50,131 nucleotides of DNA. Source: Aerophototrophica crusticola (lineage in GTDB: Bacteria > Pseudomonadota > Alphaproteobacteria > Azospirillales > Azospirillaceae). The translations under genes and the position numbers were made by a program. This document shows, piece after piece, positions 35,408-43,935 of the stretch. Location of the stretch: positions 1 through 50,131 of the forward strand of contig MOEB01000031.1 of NCBI GenBank assembly GCA_001939945.1. The letters run 5' to 3'. Within the stretch, counting starts at the first letter, position 1; every line of letters starts with the position of its first letter. The notes beneath the pieces were generated by a model. The model searched no databases and was not told where the DNA came from. It saw only the letters and a list, made by a program, of their open reading frames with translations.

Positions 35408-36895
35408 ATGACCATCGGGCTCGCCCTCCAGACCGCCCTGACGGGGCTCCAGGCTAACCAGAAGTCCACGGCCGTCCTGTCGCGCAACATCGCCAACGCC
35501 ACCACGCCGGGCTACACGCGCAAGGAGGCCACCCTGGTCTCCCTCACCGTGGCGGGGGAGGGACGCGGGGTGGCGGTGCGGGACATCCGCCGCAGCGCCG
35601 ACCTGGCCCTGGCGCGGGAGACTCGCACCCAGGCCTCCGCCCATGCCGCCCTGACCGCGCGGGCGGAGCTGCTGGCCACCTACACCCAATCCGTCGGCCA
35701 GCCGGAAGAGCAGCGCAGCCTGTCCTCGGCCGTCGCCGGGCTGGAGCGGTCCCTCGTCGCGCTGGAGGAATTGCCGGAAAGCCCGACGTCCCAGCGGGCC
35801 GTGGTGGACGCGGCCACCACCCTGGCCACCCGCCTGAACGGCACAGACAAGTCCATCGCGCAGATCCGCCAGCAGGCGGACAAGGACATCGGCGCGGCGG
35901 TGGATGAGGTGAACCTGGCCCTGAAGCAGCTGGAATCCCTGAACCGCCAGGTGGCCATCCGCACCGGCAGCGGTCAGGACAGCTCGGAGCTGGAGGACCA
36001 GCGGGACCGCCTGCTGGACCAGATGGCGGAGCGGATCGGCATCCATTACTTCACCCGCGACGCGGGCGAGCTGGTGGTGATGACCTCCGGCGGCGTCACC
36101 TTGCTGGACGGGCGGGCGCGGGAACTGTCCTTCAGCCACACGGCCATCATCGGCTCCGGCGCGTCCTACCCGGGCGGCCTGTCCGGCATCACGGTGGAAG
36201 GGGTGGACATCGCCCCCGGCGGCGGCTTCCCCAACCCGCTGAAGGGCGGCAAGATCGAGGGGCTGTTCGCCATCCGCGACCAAGTAATGCCCCAGTTCCA
36301 ACGCCAGGCGGACGAGGTCGCCAGCACCCTGGCCACCATGTTCCAGCAGGCGGATGCCAGCATTCCCGGCACCGGCCTGAACGACACCGGCCTGTTCACG
36401 GACGAGGGCAACCGCCACTACCGCACCCCGCCCTTCGACCCGGCCTCCCCCGGCCCGGCGGGCCTCGCCGGCCGCATCCGGGTGAACGACCTGGTCCGGG
36501 TGGACGCGGGCGGCGACCCGTCGCGCATCCGCACCGGCCTGCACGGCACCGCGGGCGGCAACGTGGGCGACACCACCCAGGTCCGCGCCTTCATCGACGC
36601 CTTCCGCCGGCAGGGCAGCTTCGACCCCGCCGCCGGGCTGATGCCCAACGGCACCCTGCAATCCTTCACCGACGCCGCCATCGGCCAGCAGCACAGCCTG
36701 CGCGCCCTGGCGGAGACGGACGTCAAGGCCCGCTCCGTCCAGCTGGAGACGGTGCGCGCCGCCCGCGAGGGCAAGGAAGGCGTCAACATCGACGAGGAAC
36801 TCCAGCAACTGATGGTGCTGGAACGCGGCTATGCCGCCAACGCCCAGATCATGCAGGCCGCGGCCCGCATGCTGGACAAGCTGCTGGAGATCTGA
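35408..36895 (+). CDS. flgK: Flagellar hook-associated protein FlgK (HAP1)
   Basis: FlgK joins hook to filament. The 495-residue protein starts GLALQTALTGLQANQKS and has the family box LSRNIANATTPGYTRKEATL. Middle helices include AVDEVNLALKQLESLNRQVA and DSSELEDQRDRLLDQMAE, and the C-terminal motif is GVNIDEELQQLMVLERGYAA, NAQIMQAAARMLDKLL. flgL follows after three bases, so the two are cotranscribed and probably coupled. Confidence 0.95.
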   Translation: MTIGLALQTALTGLQANQKSTAVLSRNIANATTPGYTRKEATLVSLTVAGEGRGVAVRDIRRSADLALARETRTQASAHAALTARAELLATYTQSVGQPEEQRSLSSAVAGLERSLVALEELPESPTSQRAVVDAATTLATRLNGTDKSIAQIRQQADKDIGAAVDEVNLALKQLESLNRQVAIRTGSGQDSSELEDQRDRLLDQMAERIGIHYFTRDAGELVVMTSGGVTLLDGRARELSFSHTAIIGSGASYPGGLSGITVEGVDIAPGGGFPNPLKGGKIEGLFAIRDQVMPQFQRQADEVASTLATMFQQADASIPGTGLNDTGLFTDEGNRHYRTPPFDPASPGPAGLAGRIRVNDLVRVDAGGDPSRIRTGLHGTAGGNVGDTTQVRAFIDAFRRQGSFDPAAGLMPNGTLQSFTDAAIGQQHSLRALAETDVKARSVQLETVRAAREGKEGVNIDEELQQLMVLERGYAANAQIMQAAARMLDKLLEI

Positions 36896-36898
36896 GCC

Positions 36899-37975
36899 AT
36901 GGCCATCACCGCCCTGTCCACCCTGTCCCTCGCCCGGCAGACCCGCACCTCCATCGCCACCATGCAGGCGGAGATGCAGGTGTTGCAGCAGGAGGTCTCC
37001 ACCGGCCGCAAGCACGACGTGGCCGGCCAGGTGGGCAGCCGCACGGCGGGCCTGCTGGACCTGCGCAACGTCCGCCAGGACCTTGCCGCCTACAAGGACG
37101 CGCTGCAAAGCCAGGCCTCCCGCCTGACCACCATGCAGGACGCGCTGGGCCATGTGCGCACCGCCGCCACCAAGGTGCGCGACCTCGCCCTCGGCGTCTC
37201 CGGCTCCGGCACCGGTGCCGCCGCCGCGACCATCGACGAGGCGGCGCGGGACGCGCTGAAGACCGTCACCTCCATGCTGAACGCCAGCCAGTCCGGCCGC
37301 TTCCTGTTCGCCGGCACCCGCTTCGACCAGCGCCCGGTGCAGCCGGCGGACGAGGTCTCCCCCTCCGGCCTGTCGCCCAACCAGGCGGTGGCCCAGGTGC
37401 TGGCCGCCTTCGGCCCGGTGACGAATGCCGCCGACGTGGATGCCCTGATCGACGGGCCCAACGGCCTGGCGTCCCTGTTCAACGACGGCTACGACCCCAA
37501 CGGCGACGGCGTGCCGGACGCCGGCAACTTCACCGGCACCTTCTTCCAGGGCTCCACCCAGCGGGTGGTCAGCCGGGCCGAGGCGGACGTGCCCATCACC
37601 TATGCCGTCACTGCCGGCGACCAGCCGGTGCGGGACCTGCTGATGGGCCTGCACCTGATGTCCGCCCTGCCCAACGACAGCGTCCCCACCGACGCCTACA
37701 AGCGGGTGGCGGAGCGCGGTTGGCAGATGGTCACCTCCGCCATGGACCGGCTGGTGGAGACCCAGGGCATCCTGGGGCTGGAGGAGGAGACGGTGGCCCG
37801 CACCGGCGACCGGCTGGAGATCCAGTCCACCCTGATCTCCACCCAGATCGTCAGGCTGGAGGAAGCCGATCCCTACCAGACCAGCCTGCGCCTGAACACG
37901 CTGCAGACCCAGCTTGAGGCCACGTTCGCCATCACGGCGAAGGTGGGGCGGCTGAGCTTGGTGGATTACATGTGA
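36899..37975 (+). CDS. flgL: Flagellar hook-associated protein FlgL (HAP3)
   Basis: FlgL caps the hook-filament junction next to FlgK. The 358-residue protein shows flagellin-like ends: N-terminal helix STLSLARQTRTSIATMQAEM with VSTGRKHDVAGQVG, and C-terminal TLISTQIVRLEEADPYQTSL then LNTLQTQLEATFAITAKVGR. The middle has a calcium-loop-like DPNGDGVPD near residue 198, of unknown relevance. It ends at a convergent junction full of CCCTCTCC repeats. Confidence 0.93.
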   Translation: MAITALSTLSLARQTRTSIATMQAEMQVLQQEVSTGRKHDVAGQVGSRTAGLLDLRNVRQDLAAYKDALQSQASRLTTMQDALGHVRTAATKVRDLALGVSGSGTGAAAATIDEAARDALKTVTSMLNASQSGRFLFAGTRFDQRPVQPADEVSPSGLSPNQAVAQVLAAFGPVTNAADVDALIDGPNGLASLFNDGYDPNGDGVPDAGNFTGTFFQGSTQRVVSRAEADVPITYAVTAGDQPVRDLLMGLHLMSALPNDSVPTDAYKRVAERGWQMVTSAMDRLVETQGILGLEEETVARTGDRLEIQSTLISTQIVRLEEADPYQTSLRLNTLQTQLEATFAITAKVGRLSLVDYM

Positions 37976-37980
37976 CCCTT

Positions 37981-38126
37981 CCCTCTCCCTGGGGAGAGGG
38001 TGGCTCGCGCAGCGAGCCGGGTGAGGGAGGTGGGCGTAGGGACAAACGCAAACCCCGCCGCCTCGATGAACCCGTCCCCCTCATCCGGCGCTATCGCGCC
38101 ACCTTCTCCCCAGGGAGAAGGGGAAT
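37981..38126. repeat. CCCTCTCC repeat pair at the flgL / lipoprotein junction
   Basis: CCCTCTCCCTGGGGAGAGGG opens the element at 37981, followed by TGGCTCGCGCAGCGAGCC, a second hairpin, and GGGTGAGGG. An inverted partner (CACCTTCTCCCCAGGGAGAA) sits at 38100-38119. It ends just before the stop codon of the converging lipoprotein gene and could terminate both transcripts. Confidence 0.75.
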
Positions 38127-38130
38127 TGCC

Positions 38131-39441
38131 CTACAACCCCGCCACCTGCCCGCAGGCGTACGGCTTGAACTCCACCCGCCGGTCCAGGGCGTCGGAGGCG
38201 TCGTCGCGGCCGGTGCCGATCACCGTCTCGGCGGAACCCACGCCGGCCACGGTCAGCTTGGGTTCCAGCGCGTCCGCCCGGGCCACCAGCCGGCCCTTCA
38301 CCGCGGCGGCGCGGGCCAGGGACAGGCGCTCGTTCAGGGCGGCGGGGCCGCTGGCGCTGCTGTGGCCGACCACCTGCACGCAGCGCCCGCTCTCCCCCAC
38401 CCCGCGGGCGATCTGGCGCAGCCACATGGGGTACGGGCCGCTGACCTGCCTGTCCGGCCACCAGGCGGTGGAGCCCGGCTTGAACAGCATCTTCAGGGCC
38501 AGCCGGTCGTGCCCCAGCCCGAAATCCACCAGCCCGCCGAAGGCCGCCTCCGCCTCCGCCTTGCGGCCCAGGCGCCAGTTGGCCAGGTACAGCCCATTGT
38601 GGACGCGGAGCTGGTCGCCCGCCGGGGTGCGGCGCGCGTCCTGGAACAGGGCCAACGCCTCCGTGAAGCGGCCCGCCTCATAGGCCTCGGTGGCGTCGCC
38701 CAGCAGGGCGGCGGTGACGATCCCGTCCACATAGCCCTTGGGCACCGGTGCCCCCACGGGGGACTGGCAGCCCTTCAGGTAGTCCACCACGGCCCCGTCC
38801 AGCAGCCAGCCCGGGCTGTCCCGGTAGAAGGCGGTGGGCGTCATGTCGATGCCCTCCGGCACGGTCCGCGCCATGCCGTGGGCCACCACGGTGCCAGAGG
38901 TCAGGTCCACGATGGACAGCCAGATCTTGTAGGTGGCGGGCTGCCAGCCCGCGGGCGCCGGCTGCCCGGTGGGCACCTCCTTTCCGTCCGCCCCCAGCCC
39001 CTTCACCGCCCCCACCAGCACCAGGGGCGACTTAGCCAGGGTCCGGGTGGTCAGGGGTTGCAGCTCATAGTCACGGTGGCGTTCGCGGATGATGGCGGAC
39101 AGCCGCTCCTCCAGCGACCGGGTGGTGGCGCTCTCCGCCCCCGTGGCCCCGTCCACCAGCGGGTCGATCACCAGCAGCCGGGGGGATGTGGCGGGTGGCA
39201 GCTTGGCGCTGGCGAACAGCTGGTCCGCTGCATAGGCCACCGCCTCCGCATAGGGCAGCACCGGCAGCTCCGGGGCCTTGGCGGTGACGGCGGCGGTGGG
39301 TGGGGGCGGGGCCAGGGCCACCTCCGGCGCCTCCCTCTCCCCGCCCAGCCAGGCGCATCCGGCCAACAGGCCGACGCCCAGCAGGGCGAGGCACTTGCGC
39401 CTAACCCCCGCAGCCCTGGCGTAGATAGTCCCGATCCGCAT
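38131..39441 (-). CDS. OmpA-family lipoprotein with TPR-like middle region
   Basis: The 436-residue protein has a lipoprotein signal (KCLALLGVGLLAGC, lipid-attached C29). Its N-terminal domain (AVAYAADQLFASA, LLVIDPLVDG, LEERLSAIIRERHRDY) resembles the FlgO/LpoB-CsgG type fold in outline. A TPR-like stretch (about 255-320, AYEAGRFTEALALFQDAR) and a C-terminal OmpA-like domain (VVGHSSASGPAALNERLSLA, RRVEFKPYACG) follow. It is probably anchored to the outer membrane and bound to peptidoglycan. The ATG at 39441 overlaps the upstream gene by 41 bases; GTG at 39444 is an alternative. Link to flagella is only by position. Confidence 0.75.
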   Translation of the reverse strand: MRIGTIYARAAGVRRKCLALLGVGLLAGCAWLGGEREAPEVALAPPPPTAAVTAKAPELPVLPYAEAVAYAADQLFASAKLPPATSPRLLVIDPLVDGATGAESATTRSLEERLSAIIRERHRDYELQPLTTRTLAKSPLVLVGAVKGLGADGKEVPTGQPAPAGWQPATYKIWLSIVDLTSGTVVAHGMARTVPEGIDMTPTAFYRDSPGWLLDGAVVDYLKGCQSPVGAPVPKGYVDGIVTAALLGDATEAYEAGRFTEALALFQDARRTPAGDQLRVHNGLYLANWRLGRKAEAEAAFGGLVDFGLGHDRLALKMLFKPGSTAWWPDRQVSGPYPMWLRQIARGVGESGRCVQVVGHSSASGPAALNERLSLARAAAVKGRLVARADALEPKLTVAGVGSAETVIGTGRDDASDALDRRVEFKPYACGQVAGL

Positions 39442-40273
39442 CACTGATCCGATCCCCCACCTGTGCCCTCAGCAGGACGGCCCGGCAGCGCGGGTCGCCC
39501 GCCACCGCCGGCCCGGCCGTCGCCACCCGCCCTACCCGCCCCGGGGCGGATGCCAGGATGACCGGCCGGGTCTCCGGCAGGTCCGGCAACGGCACCACCG
39601 CCAGTGTGGGTAACGCCGCCGATACGGGTTCCGGTTCCGCCAGGACGTCCGCCGCCCTCGTCATGACCGGTTCGTCCGGGCCCCCGGTTCCGGATGCGGA
39701 CGCCATGGGGGTGACGCCATCGCCCATCGCCACCTCCTCCGACAGGGGTGCCAGGCCCCACAGCCCCGCGCCGGCCAGGGCCAGCAGGACCACCGCCGCC
39801 GCCAAACCGCGCAGCGACCGCCGTGGCTGGGGCAGGGGCGCCCGGCAGGCGGCCAGCGCCTCCGCCAGCCATTCGCCCCGGGGCGGCTCCCCCGGGGGCA
39901 GGCTGTCCACCAGGGCCGGCAAGGCCAGTACCTCCGCCAGGGACAGGTGGCGGTAGGCCAGGGGCGGCAGGCAGCCATGGCGGTTGGCGAAGCCGCTGGC
40001 CCTCAGCCGCTCGGCCAGCACATTCACCGGGTCCGACAGGCGGTCCGGCACCGCGCCCACGTCCAGCAGCAGCACGCCGCGGCCGGGATGGGCCAGCAGG
40101 AAGCCGGCCAGGGCGCCGCCGGACCCCAGCCGCCAACCCTGCTCCGCCAGCTCCCCCGCTGCCAGCCGCACGGCGGCATTCGCCTGCCCGGGGGCTGGGG
40201 CCGCGGTGGGGTGGCGGTTCTCCGCGGGCGATCCCGCCGCGGGCCGGGTGGCTGTGGTGGGATACGCCAGCAT
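39401..40273 (-). CDS. Hypothetical single-helix membrane protein
   Basis: The 290-residue protein is not firmly recognised. Residues 35-130 (ELAEQGWRLG, AGFLLAHPGRGVLLLDVG, PVNVLAERLRASGF) faintly resemble NERD-type nuclease-like domains (HPxRGLLLLEVK), but the expected catalytic residues are not evident. A membrane helix follows at about 154-174 (RGLAAAVVLLALAGAGLWGL), then a low-complexity periplasmic part ending in CRAVLLRAQVGDRIS and DRDYLRQGCGG with two Cys. GGAGGAG precedes the ATG. It overlaps and probably works with the OmpA-family lipoprotein gene downstream. Confidence 0.65.
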   Translation of the reverse strand: MLAYPTTATRPAAGSPAENRHPTAAPAPGQANAAVRLAAGELAEQGWRLGSGGALAGFLLAHPGRGVLLLDVGAVPDRLSDPVNVLAERLRASGFANRHGCLPPLAYRHLSLAEVLALPALVDSLPPGEPPRGEWLAEALAACRAPLPQPRRSLRGLAAAVVLLALAGAGLWGLAPLSEEVAMGDGVTPMASASGTGGPDEPVMTRAADVLAEPEPVSAALPTLAVVPLPDLPETRPVILASAPGRVGRVATAGPAVAGDPRCRAVLLRAQVGDRISDADRDYLRQGCGG

Positions 40274-40382
40274 GGCTCCTCCGTCCGTCTCGCAGCCGCA
40301 ACAGCGTGGGGCGGAGGGTGACACGGGGGCATCCGATGGCAAGCGGGCAGCCGGGGTCCCGGACGGGGTAAGGCCCTTGGGT

Positions 40383-41288
40383 TCAGGCGCCCTGCATCGC
40401 CGCTTGGCGCTCGGCCCGCGCCGCCAGGGACGGGTGTTCGAAGCCGCCGGCCTCCAGGATCCCCTTCAGGAAGATCAGGTCGTCCCGCACGGTCTGGGTG
40501 GGGTCGCGGCCGAACAGGGTGGCCACGGCCCGGCCCAGGCTGCCCAGGGGCGGCTGGTACTCCATCTCCACGCAGACCCGGGTCGCCCCGTCGCCCACGG
40601 GCTCGAACCGGACGGTGCCGGCATTCTCCACGTCCGCCCCGGGCAGGGACCGCCAGGCGATCAGCCGCCCCGGCTCGTCCCGCACCACCACGGACTCCCA
40701 CTCCACCGACGTGCCCATGGGCCCGCTGACCCGCCAATAGGACCGGTCCTCCCCGGTGGGCTCCACGGCTTGCACGTGGGCCATGAAGCGGGACAGGTTC
40801 CGGAAGTCGCGCCAGTAGGCGTACAGCTCCTGCGGCTGCCGCCGGATGACGATGCGCTCCACGGTACGGTAGCGCCCGTCGAAGGCGGGCTGCGCGTCCC
40901 CCTCCCGGTGGTCAAGCTGCCGGGCGCAGAGCAGGTCCATGGCCGTGACCCCCAGCACCGCCGCCAGCGCCAGGGTGACCCGGTCGTTGCGGGCGCGGGG
41001 GCTGGCATAGGCCGATGCCAGCAGGGCGATGTCCATGGCATCGCCCCCCGCCCTTGCCTTCACCCAGCCGGTGGGGTCGCGGGACAGCAGGATGCCCAGG
41101 CCGCTCGCCACCTCCCGCAGGCCCACGGCCAGCAGGGCCTGGCGGATGTCGTCATCGTCGGGCAGGCCGGCCAGGTCCGCCACCCGCCGCGGCGCGCCCA
41201 GCATGGCGGCGCCCAAGCCCAGCCCGACCCAGGCCAGCCCCGTGGCCAGCCCGGTCCCGTCACCCACCCGTTCCTCCAGCCTGCCCAT
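40383..41288 (-). CDS. SRPBCC (polyketide cyclase-like) family protein with membrane N-terminus
   Basis: The 301-residue protein has an N-terminal membrane region (about 12-35 GLATGLAWVGLGLGAAMLG, and 90-110) and a C-terminal START/SRPBCC domain from about 142 (VERIVIRRQPQELYAYWRDF, FMAHVQAVEPTGE, VRFEPVGDGATRVCVEMEYQ). Such domains bind hydrophobic ligands in a helix-grip pocket. GGGAGGA lies upstream of the ATG at 41288. It is followed by 109 bases before the membrane protein gene at 40273. Ligand and role unknown. Confidence 0.8.
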   Translation of the reverse strand: MGRLEERVGDGTGLATGLAWVGLGLGAAMLGAPRRVADLAGLPDDDDIRQALLAVGLREVASGLGILLSRDPTGWVKARAGGDAMDIALLASAYASPRARNDRVTLALAAVLGVTAMDLLCARQLDHREGDAQPAFDGRYRTVERIVIRRQPQELYAYWRDFRNLSRFMAHVQAVEPTGEDRSYWRVSGPMGTSVEWESVVVRDEPGRLIAWRSLPGADVENAGTVRFEPVGDGATRVCVEMEYQPPLGSLGRAVATLFGRDPTQTVRDDLIFLKGILEAGGFEHPSLAARAERQAAMQGA

Positions 41289-41413
41289 GCCGATCCTCCC
41301 GTTCTGCACGCCTACCCTGAAACAGGGAAACGGGCGAAAGGTGCGGCCGGCCGGCTTGAACATTCCCCGCCGCCCGGCGTTGGTCGGACAAAGCAAGCAA
41401 AGGAGAGAGCCCC

Positions 41414-41728
41414 ATGCGGTGGTTGTGTCTTGCCCTGGCCGTCCCGCTGGCGGCCTGCGGCAGCCTCGGCGGCGGGAAGGAGGCGCCGTCCTCCCCCACC
41501 CGCGCCCAGCTCGACCAGACCGTGGTCGGCCGCCCGATCCAGGAGGTGATGGCCCGTGCCACCCGGGGCGCCCTGCGCACCGCCCTGGGGCCGGAGGGGA
41601 CGGAGACGGTGAGCTGGACCCAGGCCGCCCGCGACAAGGCGACCGGCGAGACGGTCACCTGCGCGGAAACGGTCGTGGTCCGCGGCGGCGCCGTCACCGA
41701 TTACAAGCGGGACGGCAACGGGTGCTGA
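41414..41728 (+). CDS. Small hypothetical lipoprotein
   Basis: The 104-residue protein starts with a lipoprotein signal (MRWLCLALAVPLAACGS; lipid-attached C15). The mature part (VVGRPIQEVMARATRGALRT, SWTQAARDKATGETVTC, VVVRGGAVTDYKRDGNGC) recalls small outer-membrane lipoproteins of the SmpA/OmlA-like kind, but no family is assigned. AGGAGAG lies eight bases before the ATG. It converges on motE with only three bases between stop codons. Confidence 0.7.
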   Translation: MRWLCLALAVPLAACGSLGGGKEAPSSPTRAQLDQTVVGRPIQEVMARATRGALRTALGPEGTETVSWTQAARDKATGETVTCAETVVVRGGAVTDYKRDGNGC

Positions 41729-41731
41729 CCC

Positions 41732-42379
41732 TCACCGCCGCTCCGCCGACTGTTCCGGAGGGCGGTCGGCGGGCAGGACCCGGCGCAGGGCCAGGGTGCG
41801 GGTCAGGCCGTTGACCTTGGCGGGGTCCATCTCCGCCAGGATGGGGGCGGAGCGGCGTTCCTGCATGCGGTCGAGCAGGTCCACCAGGATGGCGGGCTCC
41901 GTCTCGTTCAGCAGCCGGGCGGCGTCCTTGGGCTTCATGGCCTCATAGATGGCCACCAGCCGGGCAAGGTCCGCGTTGGCCAGGGACGTGCGCCGGTCCA
42001 GCAGGGCCGCCACCTCCACCCGCGCCGCCTCCAGCTTGGCGAGCTGGGCCTGGGCGCGCTTCTCCACCGCCTCCAGCAACTGCCGCCGGGTGGCCAGCTC
42101 CAGCTTCTCCGCCTCGAGCGCCTTGCGCTCTGCGGCCAGCATCTCCGCCAGGGCGGGCTCGCACAGGGGGGCGGGGGTGGCCGCTGGTTTGGCGGCCAAC
42201 AGGTCGGTGAAGCCCGGTTCCGTGACTTTCGAATTCGAAAGTTCCTGGAGTTGCGACGTCGCAACCTGCGGCTGGGCGGGGGCGGCACCCTCCCGCTGGG
42301 CCATGACGCTTCCGGCATAGAGCGGGGCTGCCAGGGCGCAGGCGATGATGGCCAGGGGAAGCAGGCGGGGGCGGGTCAT
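41732..42379 (-). CDS. motE: MotE-like flagellar motility protein
   Basis: The 215-residue protein has an N-terminal signal/anchor (LLPLAIIACALAAPLYAGSV), a coiled coil (about 78-128, AERKALEAEKLELATRRQLL onward) and a C-terminal MgtE-N-like domain (MKPKDAARLLNETEPAILVD, LAEMDPAKVNGLTR). This is the MotE architecture, a periplasmic chaperone of MotC/motor proteins in rhizobia. It is the last gene of fliL-fliM-DUF6468-motE. Residues 39-52 are encoded by two adjacent perfect palindromes, a notable insert in the linker. Confidence 0.82.
   Translation of the reverse strand: MTRPRLLPLAIIACALAAPLYAGSVMAQREGAAPAQPQVATSQLQELSNSKVTEPGFTDLLAAKPAATPAPLCEPALAEMLAAERKALEAEKLELATRRQLLEAVEKRAQAQLAKLEAARVEVAALLDRRTSLANADLARLVAIYEAMKPKDAARLLNETEPAILVDLLDRMQERRSAPILAEMDPAKVNGLTRTLALRRVLPADRPPEQSAERR
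42225..42265. repeat. Twin palindrome element inside motE
   Basis: Two perfect palindromes lie side by side: ACTTTCGAATTCGAAAGT (42225-42242, AT-rich) and GTTGCGACGTCGCAAC (42250-42265), seven bases apart. Together they encode VATSQLQELSNSKV in frame, in the flexible linker of MotE. The second palindrome is identical to 146-161. The base composition differs from the rest of the gene, which suggests an inserted element. Confidence 0.6.
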
Positions 42380-42394
42380 GCGGCGTGGCTCTTG

Positions 42395-42877
42395 TCAGAG
42401 GGACCGGATGGTGTCGCGGAACAGGCGCAGGGCGGCGCGCTCCCCCGTCGGCCCGGGGTCCCGGGATTTCCAGCGGGGCTCGGCACGGGGGTCGTCCGGC
42501 GCCGTGGCGGGCTCCTCCTCCGCCAGGCGGGCCACGGGGGGCTTGGGCGGCGCGGGCTGGTACACCGTGTCGGACAGGCGGCGGATGGCGGCGATGGTCA
42601 CGTCCATCTCCCGCTTCAGGGCCTCCGCCTCCTCCAGCGTCCTGCCCAGGTCGCCGGCCATGGACTCGGCCGATGAGCGCAGGGTGGCGATGGACCGCTC
42701 CGCCCCGTCCACCGCGTCGGAGCAGGCGCGCAGCAGCCCGTGCAGCTCCGACTGGGCGCCACGCAGGGCGGCCAGCCGCTCGTTCAGCCGGGCCAGGTAG
42801 ACCAGCGTGCCCAGGAACAGCCCGGCCAGCACCAACCCGAAGGCGGGGCCGGCCAAGTCAGCGCTGAAGGAGGCCAT
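42395..42877 (-). CDS. DUF6468-type flagellar cluster protein
   Basis: The 160-residue protein has one N-terminal membrane helix (about 8-30, LAGPAFGLVLAGLFLGTLVY) and a long coiled coil (about 30-100, LNERLAALRGAQSELHGLLR to KREMDVTIAAIRRL), then a Pro/Glu-rich tail ending RAALRLFRDTIRSL. This arrangement and its place between fliM and motE match the DUF6468 family of alphaproteobacterial flagellar clusters; molecular role not known to me. It overlaps the fliM end by 20 bases. Confidence 0.75.
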   Translation of the reverse strand: MASFSADLAGPAFGLVLAGLFLGTLVYLARLNERLAALRGAQSELHGLLRACSDAVDGAERSIATLRSSAESMAGDLGRTLEEAEALKREMDVTIAAIRRLSDTVYQPAPPKPPVARLAEEEPATAPDDPRAEPRWKSRDPGPTGERAALRLFRDTIRSL

Positions 42878-43925
42878 GGATCACCTCGTCCTGGCCGCCC
42901 AGGTCCGTGTCGATGCGGATGGCGACGCGGCCGTTGCGCTGGCCCAAATCGCCGCTGAACATGGGCACGTGCCCACAGGTCAGGGTGGCCTTGGCGCCCG
43001 GCTTGATCTCCAGCGCCAGTTGAGTGCCCGGCTGCCACTCCAGGATCTCCGCCAAGTCCACCGGCACGGTGGCGAGCACGGCGGACAGGTCCACCGACGT
43101 GCGCCGCAGCTCCGTCTTCAGGTGGGTTTCCCACATGCTGTCGCGGCCGAACTTCTCCCCCATGAACATCTGCAGCAGCAGGTCGCGCACCGGCTCCAGC
43201 GTCGCGTAGGGGATCAGCAGGGCCACGTGTCCCGTGCGCCCGTCCAACTGCACCTGGAAACGGACCGAGATGGCGGCGTTGTTGGCCCTTGTGATGACGG
43301 CGAACTGGGGGTTGGTCTCCACCCGCTCCGGCACGAAGCTGACGCCTGACAGGGGGGAGAAGGCGGAGCCGAGGTCGCGCAGGAACAGCTTGATCACCCG
43401 CTCCGCCAATGCCCGCTCGATCACCGTGTAGGGGCGGCCGTCGATGGGCGCCGGCTCGCTGCGCCGGCCGCCCAGCAGGATGTCCACGATGGAATAGATC
43501 AGCTCGCTGTCCACCGTGACCAGCAGGTTGCTGTCCCATTCCTCCGCTTTAACCACGGCGATCAGGCTGGGCAGGGGGATGCCCGACAGGAAGTCGCCGA
43601 AGCGGACGGACGCGATGGCCGCGACGCTGACCTCCACGTTGCCGCTGGTCAGGTTGCGGAAGCTGGTGTTCAGCAGCCGCACCAGCCGGTCGAACACCAC
43701 GTCCAGCATGGGCAGCCGGTCGTAGTTGACGAAGCTGGAATTGACGATCTGGTCGATGACGCTGCGCTTGGCCTGCACCGCGCCGTCATCCACGTCCAGC
43801 AGCCGGTCGATCTCCGTCTGGCTCAGGGTCTTGGCGGCCTCCGCCTGCAACATGGCGTCCCAGGCGGCGAAGTCGGCGTCGGCCTGGGAAAGGGTGGGGT
43901 CCGCGGTCTCGATGGGTTCGGTCAT
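42858..43925 (-). CDS. fliM: Flagellar motor switch protein FliM
   Basis: FliM forms the middle of the C ring and binds CheY-P. The 355-residue protein carries the CheY-binding motif LSQTEIDRLL at residues 34-43. A second LSQADAD lies at 12-18, so the N-terminus looks like a duplicated and decayed motif. The CheC-like middle domain (MLDVVFDRLVRLLNTSFRNL, EEWDSNLLVTVDSELIYSIV, DILLGG) and C-terminal SpoA domain (VPVDLAEILEWQPGTQLALE) are complete. AGGAG precedes the ATG. Confidence 0.96.
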   Translation of the reverse strand: MTEPIETADPTLSQADADFAAWDAMLQAEAAKTLSQTEIDRLLDVDDGAVQAKRSVIDQIVNSSFVNYDRLPMLDVVFDRLVRLLNTSFRNLTSGNVEVSVAAIASVRFGDFLSGIPLPSLIAVVKAEEWDSNLLVTVDSELIYSIVDILLGGRRSEPAPIDGRPYTVIERALAERVIKLFLRDLGSAFSPLSGVSFVPERVETNPQFAVITRANNAAISVRFQVQLDGRTGHVALLIPYATLEPVRDLLLQMFMGEKFGRDSMWETHLKTELRRTSVDLSAVLATVPVDLAEILEWQPGTQLALEIKPGAKATLTCGHVPMFSGDLGQRNGRVAIRIDTDLGGQDEVIHGLLQR

Positions 43926-43935
43926 CGACACGCTC

